From assembly GCA_038141525.1 (NCBI GenBank), contig JAYQIF010000008.1, positions 690,786 to 754,785 of the forward strand: 64,000 bases of DNA. The letters run 5' to 3'. Under the pieces are notes generated by a model, which saw only the letters and a list, made by a program, of their open reading frames with translations, searched no databases and had not been told where the DNA came from. This document shows, piece by piece, positions 54,001 to 60,825 of the stretch. The position numbers and the translations under genes are program-made. The DNA is from BACL21 sp038141525 (GTDB lineage Bacteria; Bacteroidota; Bacteroidia; Flavobacteriales; Flavobacteriaceae). Position 1 is the stretch's first letter. Every line of letters begins with the position of its first letter.

Positions 54001-54810
54001 ACGATAAGATACGAACAAGGTCCACAAGTCATTAAAAGTGAAGATACTTTTTTAGTTGGCTATGTATTGTTTGATAAATTAGATGGCTTTGCAGAAGTAA
54101 GCGTTGTTAAAAATGCACAAGCATTAATTCAAGAAAAGATAGATTCTGGTGAATTGATAGTTCCAAAAGGAATCAACTATGCATTCACAGGAACGTATGA
54201 AAATCAGTTACGAGCAGAAAAAACCTTATCGGTTGTTGTACCGTTAGCATTGGCAATCATTTTCTTAATTCTGTATTTTAAGTTCCGTTCGGTTGGTACG
54301 TCCTTAATGGTATTCACAGGTATCGCAGTAGCCTTTGCAGGTGGTTTTATAATGATTTGGCTCTATGGTCAAGATTGGTTTTTAAACTTCAATGTCGCTG
54401 GCGAAAATATGCGAGACTTATTCCAGATGCATCCCATTAATTTAAGTGTAGCAGTTTGGGTTGGGTTTATTGCACTCTTCGGTATAGCAACAGACGATGG
54501 TGTAGTAATGGCAACCTATTTAACGCAAACTTTTGATAGAAATACACCAGAGAATAAAAAGGAAATTAGAGCATCTATTGTAGAAGCTGGTGAAAAAAGA
54601 ATCAGACCGTGTTTAATGACTACAGCTACAACCATTTTAGCATTATTACCAGTATTAACCTCTGCAGGTCGAGGAAGCGACATAATGATTCCGATGGCAA
54701 TTCCAAGTTTTGGCGGAATGCTCATTGCCTTAATCACTTTGTTTGTTGTACCAGTATTGTATAGCTGGAAGGCAGAAGTTCAACTTAAAAGAACATCAAA
54801 TGAAAAATAA
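51049..54810 (+). CDS. cusA: Heavy-metal RND efflux pump, CusA/CzcA family
   Basis: This inner-membrane proton-driven pump exports Cu(I)/Ag(I) or other divalent metals to the outer-membrane channel. The 1,253-residue protein has twelve expected helices, the heavy-metal RND signatures DAIPDIGENQQIVFTKWDGR and SGIAIAIGTMVDVGVILSEN (relay Asp in TM4), MPTSMPHSGVEENKRVL, and LFGIATDDGVVMATYL. Two atypical in-frame segments stand out: FHFSLST twice near residue 583 and NVTLSAVERSQLI near 800, both encoded by repeat-like DNA (separate entries). ATG 51049 is used; the frame back to 51022 has no ATG. cusC overlaps its 3' end by 11 bp. Confidence 0.93.
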   Translation: MLNKSIKFLIENKLVAVLLLVLFIGWGIVNAPFNWDTGFLPSNPVAVDAIPDIGENQQIVFTKWDGRSPQDIEDQITYPLTTSLLGIPGVKTIRSSSMFGFSSIYIIFEEDVEFYWSRSRILEKLNSLPSGLLPNDVNPALGPDATGLGQIFWYTLEGRDEKGNVTGGWDLHELRSIQDYYVKYALSSASGVSEVASIGGYVQEYQVDVNPELMRQYNIGLHHVVKAVKESNKDIGAQTLEINQAEYLVRGLGYVKSISDIENAVVTSENYTSIRIKDIGKVSLGPATRRGILDKEGAEVVGAVVVARYGANPMEVINNVKEKISELSAGLPSKVLADGRTSQVTIVPFYDRTELIQETLGTLNEALTLEILITILVIIIMVFNLRASVLISGLLPVAVLMVFIAMKLFGVDANIVALSGIAIAIGTMVDVGVILSENIIRHLDENRSHESRNLIPINTVVYNATAEVSGAIVTAVMTTIISFIPVFTMIGAEGKLFRPLAFTKTFALTASIIVALFLIPPFAAFLFRKKNIKSTFKYVLNGVLIALGIIAIIYGYWLGLVLIAFGTVAITSDFLNRDKFHFSLSTFHFSLSTNFINIIISVSAIVFLLAEYWRPLGVDKSIFWNLIFVSVICFGLLGIFSLFIKYYTRILRWCLDNKLLFLSVPTAIVIAGFFIMKNTAKEFMPSLNEGSFLLMPTSMPHSGVEENKRVLQQLDMAVASIPEIETVVGKAGRTESALDPAPLSMYENIIQYKPEYMLNENGQRQRYKVNYNDLFELKDGRFIANPNNSENVTLSAVERSQLIPDNNGEYYRNWRTEIQSPDDIWNEIVRVTKLPGVTSAPKLQPIETRLVMLQTGMRAPMGIKVKGQDLKKIEAFGVQLENVIKEAEGVKQEAVFADRIVGKPYLLIDIDREKIARYGISIQDVQDVLKVAVGGMVLTQTVEGRERYGVRVRYPRELRANPTDLQQIYVPVEKGSPLPLSELATIRYEQGPQVIKSEDTFLVGYVLFDKLDGFAEVSVVKNAQALIQEKIDSGELIVPKGINYAFTGTYENQLRAEKTLSVVVPLALAIIFLILYFKFRSVGTSLMVFTGIAVAFAGGFIMIWLYGQDWFLNFNVAGENMRDLFQMHPINLSVAVWVGFIALFGIATDDGVVMATYLTQTFDRNTPENKKEIRASIVEAGEKRIRPCLMTTATTILALLPVLTSAGRGSDIMIPMAIPSFGGMLIALITLFVVPVLYSWKAEVQLKRTSNEK
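52789..52826. repeat. In-frame duplicated 17-bp repeat inside cusA
   Basis: CACTTTTCACTTTCAAC occurs at 52789-52805 and 52810-52826 with TTTT between. The 21-nt period encodes FHFSLST twice within a loop between membrane segments. Similar CTTTTCACTTTCAA strings are common intergenic repeats in flavobacteria, as I recall. Confidence 0.6.
53424..53451. repeat. REP-like palindromic element inside cusA
   Basis: CCTTGAGCGCAGTCGAAAGG (53426-53445) is an imperfect palindrome of the kind dispersed between genes in many flavobacterial genomes. Here it is translated (TLSAVER) within the periplasmic part of CusA, is more GC-rich than its surroundings and keeps the frame. Confidence 0.55.
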
Positions 54811-56038
54811 AATAATAAATATTAAACTCGTCTTGATTCTTGTTTCTTGCTTCTTGAGTCTCTTTACAAACGCTCAACAATTAGAAATATTTATTGATGA
54901 AGCTTTAACAAAAAATCCAGAAATTCAAAAGTTTGAGTTACAATACAAAAGAGCTTCTGAAAAAGTAAACGAGGTTAACACCATTCCTAATACCGAATTT
55001 GGTGTTGGTTACTTTGTAAGTGAACCGGAAACCAGAACAGGTGCACAACGCTTTAAAGTATCTGCTAAACAAATGTTACCGTGGTTCGGAACCATTACAT
55101 CGAGAGAAAACTATGTAAGTTCATTGGCAGATGCTAAATACGAGGACATTGTTATCGCAAAGCGAAAACTAATGGCTTCGGTATCACAATCCTATTTTAA
55201 TCTATACGCCAACAAAGCAAAGCAAGAGGTGTTAACTGAAAACATCAAACTATTAGAAACTTACGAAACATTAGCACTAACATCTGTTGAGGTTGGTAAA
55301 GCATCCGCAGTAGATGTGTTGCGATTGCAAATGCGTCAGAACGAAATGCAACAATTAAAAGACGTATTGCAACAACAATTTTTAGCAGAACAAACTAACT
55401 TCAATAATCTATTGAATAGAGATAATGATGTTACCGTGAATGTGGTAGATAGTTTACTGATACCTTCTGAAGACTTTGATATTACTTCTGAAAATTTAGC
55501 ATTACATCCCGAATTACTAAAATATGATAAACTTTATAAATCCATAGAGCAATCAGAATTATTAAATCAAAAAGAAAGCAGTCCAATGATTGGTTTTGGA
55601 TTAGATTATATCAATGTTGCTGAAAGACCAAATATGGATTTCAGCGATAACGGAAAGGATATTGTAATGCCAATGGTTTCGGTATCTATCCCAATTTTCA
55701 ATAAGAAATATAAATCCCAAACCAAACAAAATGATTTGCAGCAGCAGGAAATTACTGCTCAAAAACAGGAACGTTTAAATGCATTGGAAACGCTTTTAGA
55801 CAAAGCAAATAACGAACGCATTTCTGCAAGAATAAGTTATGCTACTCAAACAAAAAACTTAAAGCAAGCTAAAGATGCAGAAGACATTTTAATCAAAAGC
55901 TACGAAACAGGAACGATAGATTTTAATGATGTTTTGGATATTCAAGAACTACAACTAAAGTTTCAAATGAACCAAATAGAATCAATTAGAACTTATTATG
56001 TTCAATCAACGATTATTAATTATTTAACACAGCAATAA
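54800..56038 (+). CDS. cusC: TolC-family outer-membrane channel, CusC/CzcC-like
   Basis: The outer-membrane exit duct of the RND complex. The 412-residue protein has a signal peptide (IINIKLVLILVSCFLSLFTN), long coiled-coil helices (KAKQEVLTENIKLLETYETL, MRQNEMQQLKDVLQQQFLAE) and two OEP repeats. ATG 54800 lies within the end of cusA (11-bp overlap), so translation is coupled. The stop overlaps the next ATG (TAATG). Confidence 0.9.
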   Translation: MKNKIINIKLVLILVSCFLSLFTNAQQLEIFIDEALTKNPEIQKFELQYKRASEKVNEVNTIPNTEFGVGYFVSEPETRTGAQRFKVSAKQMLPWFGTITSRENYVSSLADAKYEDIVIAKRKLMASVSQSYFNLYANKAKQEVLTENIKLLETYETLALTSVEVGKASAVDVLRLQMRQNEMQQLKDVLQQQFLAEQTNFNNLLNRDNDVTVNVVDSLLIPSEDFDITSENLALHPELLKYDKLYKSIEQSELLNQKESSPMIGFGLDYINVAERPNMDFSDNGKDIVMPMVSVSIPIFNKKYKSQTKQNDLQQQEITAQKQERLNALETLLDKANNERISARISYATQTKNLKQAKDAEDILIKSYETGTIDFNDVLDIQELQLKFQMNQIESIRTYYVQSTIINYLTQQ

Positions 56039-56769
56039 TGAAACACACATATAAGATTGCGGGAATGACTTGCAATAACTGTAAGGCTTCCGTCGAGAAA
56101 TATTTAAGTAAAATAGACCACGTATCAGAGGTGTCTGTTAATCTTGAAAAAGGTGAGGCAGAAGTGAAAATGAATAAACATATTTCAACTGATATACTAC
56201 AAAAAGCATTACCAGAAAAGTATACTTTATCTGAAAAGAAAGAGAAGAATGTGTTTGCATCTTCAAGTATGTCGGCAATGCCTATGGAAGAAGAAAAAAG
56301 TAAATTACAACAGCTAAAACCTTTATTGCTTATCATTTTTTATATAGCAACTGCAAGTGTATTATTACATTATAAAAATTGGACTTGGAGCGCTTTTATG
56401 CTCGACTTTATGGGGTTATTTTACATCGTGTTTAGTTTTTTCAAGATGTTAGATTTAAAAGGCTTTCCTGAATCCTTTCGTATGTACGACCCTTTAGCTA
56501 AACGTGTTCCTTTTTATGGGAAAGTTTATCCATTTATTGAAACAGCTTTAGGACTGATGTTTTTATTGCGGTTTGAAATTAATATAGCTTTAATAATTAC
56601 ACTTATAGTATTAGGGATAACAACAATTGGAGTAACAAAAACATTATTGGACAAAAAATCAATACGATGTGCGTGTTTAGGTACTGCTTTAAAATTACCT
56701 ATGACAGAAGCCACTTTTATTGAAAATGCTATTATGATTGTAATGGCGACATTAATGCTTATAAATTAA
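56038..56769 (+). CDS. HMA-domain protein fused to MauE/DoxX-like membrane domain
   Basis: The 243-residue protein starts with a heavy-metal-associated domain (YKIAGMTCNNCKASVEKYLS, CxxC motif). A linker and four membrane helices follow, with PLAKRVPFYGKVYPFIETAL and RCACLGTALKLPMTEATFIE, the CAC-type motif seen in MauE-like redox-associated membrane proteins. It may hand Cu between periplasm and membrane. Overlaps cusC by one base. Confidence 0.8.
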   Translation: MKHTYKIAGMTCNNCKASVEKYLSKIDHVSEVSVNLEKGEAEVKMNKHISTDILQKALPEKYTLSEKKEKNVFASSSMSAMPMEEEKSKLQQLKPLLLIIFYIATASVLLHYKNWTWSAFMLDFMGLFYIVFSFFKMLDLKGFPESFRMYDPLAKRVPFYGKVYPFIETALGLMFLLRFEINIALIITLIVLGITTIGVTKTLLDKKSIRCACLGTALKLPMTEATFIENAIMIVMATLMLIN

Positions 56770-56775
56770 ATTGTT

Positions 56776-57492
56776 ATGGTAAATAGGCATACTGCGTTAA
56801 AAATTAGAAAAACCCACAGGTATTTGGGTCTCTTTTTAGGGATTCAATTCCTGTTTTGGACTATTAGTGGTTTATACTTTAGTTGGACGAACATCGATGA
56901 AATACACGGAGACCAATTTAAAAACTTGAAGTATCAACCCAAAGCATTTAATAGTTTAATAAGTCCTTCAGAAATGGATGTTCCAAATGGTATAAAGACT
57001 ATTGAATTAAGAGATATTGATAATGCACCGTACTATTGGATAAATAAAGAGCAATTGTATAATGCTTTAGATGGAATGCCAAAAAATAGTATTACGCAGA
57101 AAGAGGCACTCTATATTGCCAAAAACCATATGAAAAGTGGTTTAGAGGTAGAATCTGTTGAGCAAATTACGGAAACTGGAAAACACCACGAGTATCGAGA
57201 AAAACTACTACCTGCTTATGTTATCTCATATAAAACAGATGAAGCACTAAAAGCATACGTTTCTGTAAGCGACGGAAAATTTCAAACCGTAAGACATCGT
57301 TCTTGGCGTTGGTTTGATTTTTTATGGATGACACATACCATGGACTATGAAGGCAGAGACAATTTTAATACCATTGTTTTGAGAGCCTTTTCACTTTTAG
57401 GATTGATAACCGTTTTAAGTGGGTTTTTGTTGTGGTACACCTCGTCACCTTCAATTAGGAAATTATTAAAACGAAAAAAAATAAAGAAATGA
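56776..57492 (+). CDS. PepSY-domain membrane protein
   Basis: The 238-residue protein has an N-terminal helix (YLGLFLGIQFLFWTISGLYF), a periplasmic PepSY-like region (ITQKEALYIAKNHMKSGLEV, YVSVSDGKFQTVRHRSWRWF) and a C-terminal helix (AFSLLGLITVLSGFLLWYTS). Related PepSY-associated proteins are often electron-transfer or metal-reduction partners. Its stop overlaps the cusB start as ATGA. Confidence 0.8.
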   Translation: MVNRHTALKIRKTHRYLGLFLGIQFLFWTISGLYFSWTNIDEIHGDQFKNLKYQPKAFNSLISPSEMDVPNGIKTIELRDIDNAPYYWINKEQLYNALDGMPKNSITQKEALYIAKNHMKSGLEVESVEQITETGKHHEYREKLLPAYVISYKTDEALKAYVSVSDGKFQTVRHRSWRWFDFLWMTHTMDYEGRDNFNTIVLRAFSLLGLITVLSGFLLWYTSSPSIRKLLKRKKIKK

Positions 57493-59261
57493 AAAAGTAT
57501 ATAGTTTATCTCGGAATATTAGCTGTTGGTCTACTTTTAGGGTGGATACTGTTTGGTGGCTCACCAAAAGAAGAAACAGACCATAATCACGATGCAGTTA
57601 CAGAAACCAATCAAATGTGGACCTGTTCAATGCATCCACAGATTATGCAACCAGAAGCAGGAGATTGCCCTATTTGTGGTATGGATTTAATTCCTGCTGA
57701 TGGTGTAAGTGATGGTTTATTAGCAGACCAATTCAAATTGACTGAAAACGCAATTGCTTTAGCTAATATTCAAACATCTATTGTTGGTAAAGGCAATGTT
57801 GAAGGCAATACTATCAAATTATCTGGTAAAATTGCTGAAAACGAAGAAGCAAATGCAGTACAGGTAAGTTATTTCGCTGGAAGAATTGAACGTTTGAATG
57901 TGAGTTTTACAGGCGAAGAAGTTCGTAAAGGTCAATTATTGGCAACCATTTATTCGCCAGAACTCTATGCAGCACAACAAGAATTAATTACAGCAGCATC
58001 TTTAAAAGAATCACAACCTGCTTTATACAAAGCAGTCCGTAATAAATTGAAATTATGGAAGCTCTCTGAAAATCAAATTAATAAGATTGAAGAAACAGGA
58101 AAAGTGAAAGAAAACTTTCCTGTGTATGCAACCTTTTCGGGTACTGTTACAGAAAAATTAGTAGAGCAAGGCGATTACATTAAACAAGGTCAACCCATAT
58201 TAAAAATTGCCAATCTCAACACAGTTTGGGGAAATTTTGATGTGTATGAAAATCAGATTAACCGCTTTAAAAAAGGACAGGAAGTGATGATAACAACCAA
58301 TGCCTATCCTAATAAAGAATTTAAAGGTAAAGTTGATTTCATTGACCCAGTTTTAAACACCAAAACAAGAACTGTTACCTTGCGTGTTGTTTTAAACAAT
58401 AAGGACGATGTATTTAAACCAGGAATGTTTGTAATCGCAAATATTGAAGACAGTACAGCTAAAAATGACGAAGTATTAACAATTCCTTCATCTTCTGTGT
58501 TATGGACAGGTGAACGTTCTGTGGTGTACCTTAAAACAAATCCAGACCAAACTATTTTTGAAATGCGTGAAATTAAATTAGGCAATCAAATTGGTAATGA
58601 ATATGAAGTTTTAGAAGGATTATTTGTTGGAAATGAAATAGTGACTAACGGTACATTTACGGTTGATGCAGCAGCACAATTACAAGGCAAAAAGTCTTTG
58701 ATGAATAAAGATGGTGGTAAAGTAATGACAGGTCACGAGGGTCATTTAGGTATGGATAACAATTCACCCAACACAGAAAGTGACCACACTATTATGAATG
58801 AGCGTCTGAAAGTATCAGCGAAATTTCAAGAGCAGTTAAAAGCTGTTTTCAATGCGTATATCAATTTAAAAGATGCTTTAGTGAAAGAAGACTCAAAAGG
58901 CGCTTCTGAAAGTGTAATAAGTTTACTAAACAATTTAACCAGAGTAGATATGAAATTGTTATCAAACAATAAGGCGCATAACCATTGGATGTCATTAGAA
59001 AAGGAAATAAAACCTTCAGCGACCTCAATTTCTGAAACATCCGATATAAAAGCACAAAGAGACCATTTTAAATATTTATCATCACATCTAATCAATGCTG
59101 TTCAATTGTTTGGTGTTAATGAAAAGGTCTATGTGGAATTTTGCCCTATGGCAGATAACAACAATGGTGCATATTGGTTGAGCAAAGAAGAAAAAGTAAT
59201 CAATCCATATTTTGGCAGCGCAATGCTAACCTGTGGAGAAGTAAAACAAGTAATAGAATAA
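57489..59261 (+). CDS. cusB: RND periplasmic adaptor CusB with heavy-metal-binding and DUF3347 domains
   Basis: The membrane-fusion subunit linking CusA and CusC. The 590-residue protein has an N-terminal anchor (about 4-22), a His-rich stretch, a heavy-metal-binding domain with CSMHP (46-50) and CPICGMDL (60-67), an HlyD-type adaptor core (GRIERLNVSFTGEEVRKGQL, FSGTVTEKLVEQGDYIKQGQ, TKTRTVTLRVVLNN), and a C-terminal DUF3347 domain (about 440-590, ending EFCPMADNNNGAYWLSKEEK). The DUF3347 part resembles the next gene, so it was probably duplicated or fused. Confidence 0.93.
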   Translation: MKKYIVYLGILAVGLLLGWILFGGSPKEETDHNHDAVTETNQMWTCSMHPQIMQPEAGDCPICGMDLIPADGVSDGLLADQFKLTENAIALANIQTSIVGKGNVEGNTIKLSGKIAENEEANAVQVSYFAGRIERLNVSFTGEEVRKGQLLATIYSPELYAAQQELITAASLKESQPALYKAVRNKLKLWKLSENQINKIEETGKVKENFPVYATFSGTVTEKLVEQGDYIKQGQPILKIANLNTVWGNFDVYENQINRFKKGQEVMITTNAYPNKEFKGKVDFIDPVLNTKTRTVTLRVVLNNKDDVFKPGMFVIANIEDSTAKNDEVLTIPSSSVLWTGERSVVYLKTNPDQTIFEMREIKLGNQIGNEYEVLEGLFVGNEIVTNGTFTVDAAAQLQGKKSLMNKDGGKVMTGHEGHLGMDNNSPNTESDHTIMNERLKVSAKFQEQLKAVFNAYINLKDALVKEDSKGASESVISLLNNLTRVDMKLLSNNKAHNHWMSLEKEIKPSATSISETSDIKAQRDHFKYLSSHLINAVQLFGVNEKVYVEFCPMADNNNGAYWLSKEEKVINPYFGSAMLTCGEVKQVIE

Positions 59262-59293
59262 TAAATCAAGTAATAACAATTAAATTTTAAACA

Positions 59294-59908
59294 ATGAAAA
59301 AAGTAAGATTAACAACAATTATGGTAATGGCATTTATAAGCTTATCAGCAATGTCTTGTAAAGATGCGAAAACAGAAAACAGTACCAATTCTGAAATGAT
59401 TACTGAGGAAGACCATTCAAAAATGAACCACGATAATTCCGATGGTCACCACGATGTGGATAAAAAGGAAATGGCAATGAACGGAGATGGAAATTCCCAA
59501 ACAATATTAAATGACTATTTCAACTTAAAGGATGCCTTAGTGGCAGATGATAATGCCAAAGCTAAAGAATTGGGTGCAACCCTCGCAACATCATTAGGAA
59601 AGCTTGACATTTCAAAATATACGGATGCTCAGCAATCAGAATTAAAGGACATTATGGAAGATGCTATCGAGCACGCAGAACATATCAGTGAAAGTGATAT
59701 TAAACACCAACGCGAACATTTTAAAGTTTTGAGCAAAGATGTTACTGATATGGTAGCTATTACGGGAACACAAGTGAAACTATACGAGCAATTTTGTCCA
59801 ATGTATGATGGCGGTACAGCTTGGTTGAGTATAAAGGAAGAAATACGCAATCCATATTATGGAAGCCAGATGTTGAAATGTGGTAAAGTACAGCGAGAAA
59901 TTAACTAA
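59294..59908 (+). CDS. DUF3347 lipoprotein
   Basis: The 204-residue protein has a lipoprotein-type leader (MAFISLSAMSCK), a His/Asp-rich metal-binding-like stretch (EEDHSKMNHDNSDGHHDVDK) and a DUF3347 domain (ILNDYFNLKDALVADDNAKA, DIKHQREHFKVLSKDVTDMV, YEQFCPMYDGGTAWLS). The same domain ends the preceding CusB. A periplasmic Cu/Ag-binding role like CusF is plausible but unproven. Confidence 0.85.
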   Translation: MKKVRLTTIMVMAFISLSAMSCKDAKTENSTNSEMITEEDHSKMNHDNSDGHHDVDKKEMAMNGDGNSQTILNDYFNLKDALVADDNAKAKELGATLATSLGKLDISKYTDAQQSELKDIMEDAIEHAEHISESDIKHQREHFKVLSKDVTDMVAITGTQVKLYEQFCPMYDGGTAWLSIKEEIRNPYYGSQMLKCGKVQREIN

Positions 59909-60364
59909 ATGAAAATTGTAAAAATCATAGCACTGATTTTATTGGTTGGATTTGTGGGCATACAGTTTGTGCCCACAGACCTCAATCAAAGTGATACTGT
60001 GCCAAAAACTGACTTCTTGTTGGTAAACAACACCCAAGAAAACATAAGCGCATTATTACAAGAGTCCTGCTATGATTGTCATAGTAATAACACAGAATAC
60101 CCTTGGTACAATAAGGTACAACCTGTTGCTTGGTTTTTAGAAGACCACATTAATGAAGGAAAGGAAGAATTGAATTTCAATGAATGGGATGCGTATTCCA
60201 ACCGAAGAAAAAACAGCAAACTAAAGTCAATAATTAGTCAGGTTAAAGATGATGAGATGCCACTAGCATCTTACACCTTGATTCACAAGGATGCTAAGTT
60301 GTCCAATTCTGAAAAGACCTTGATTATTGATTATATGAAGAACCTAAAAGAAACATTAAAATAA
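59909..60364 (+). CDS. Haem-binding domain protein (c-type, CxxCH)
   Basis: The 151-residue protein has a signal anchor (MKIVKIIALILLVGFVGIQF), the c-haem motif SCYDCHSNNTEYPWYNKVQP and WFLEDHINEGKEELNFNEWD, matching the Haem_bd family. It begins directly after the previous stop (0-bp gap) and ends the copper operon. It may transfer electrons in metal reduction; that is inference. Confidence 0.88.
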   Translation: MKIVKIIALILLVGFVGIQFVPTDLNQSDTVPKTDFLLVNNTQENISALLQESCYDCHSNNTEYPWYNKVQPVAWFLEDHINEGKEELNFNEWDAYSNRRKNSKLKSIISQVKDDEMPLASYTLIHKDAKLSNSEKTLIIDYMKNLKETLK

Positions 60365-60424
60365 TGCCCTGATATGGGAAGGAAATACTGGTTGGTTGGT
60401 TAATAGCCCTTCCCATTTCAGGCA
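60365..60424. repeat. Long near-perfect inverted repeat
   Basis: 60365-60382 (TGCCCTGATATGGGAAGG) and 60408-60424 (CCTTCCCATTTCAGGCA) are near-complementary over 17 bp, around a 25-nt spacer containing GGTTGGTTGGTT. It starts one base after the haem-binding gene and lies upstream of the truncated regulator, so it may end the copper operon transcript or bind a regulator. Confidence 0.6.
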
Positions 60425-60438
60425 CTATAAAAAGTATT

Positions 60439-60825
60439 ATGAAACAAACCCTTAACATAAAGAATATGGTATGTGACAGATGCAAATCAACTGTATTACG
60501 GGAGTTGGAAGAATTGGGTTGTGACATAAAAACGGTTGAGCTTGGACAAATTGTTCTAAACAAAAAGACAGGCATCCAAACATTAGAATTAGAAAAAGTG
60601 CTGAGCAAACACGGTTTTGAAATCATAAAGGATGAAACAGAAATTTTGATAGAGGAAATAAAAATTGCGCTCATAAAAAAAATCGAAAATCAGGACAATG
60701 CAAACCTTTCATCTTTTTTGACCAAAAGGTTTAATAATTACTCCTACACTAAAAATAAAACCGTCCGTAGGCGCATAAATTTCTGGAAATTCTGGATTGT
60801 CGTGTGGTGGCAAAACCAAAGGTGA
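60439..60825 (+). pseudogene. Truncated metal-responsive regulator (HMA-like sensor; AraC-type DNA-binding half missing)
   Basis: The first about 80 residues (QTLNIKNMVCDRCKSTVLRE, LEKVLSKHGFEIIKDETEIL, EEIKIALIKKI) match the N-terminal sensor of Bacteroidota AraC-family regulators found with Cu/Ag efflux genes. The helix-turn-helix half is absent. From about codon 91 (near 60709) the frame simply reads the opposite strand of the TonB receptor's 3' end, giving a nonsense tail (RRRINFWKFWIVVWWQNQR). This is a recombination junction between two island modules, not a frameshift. Confidence 0.7.
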
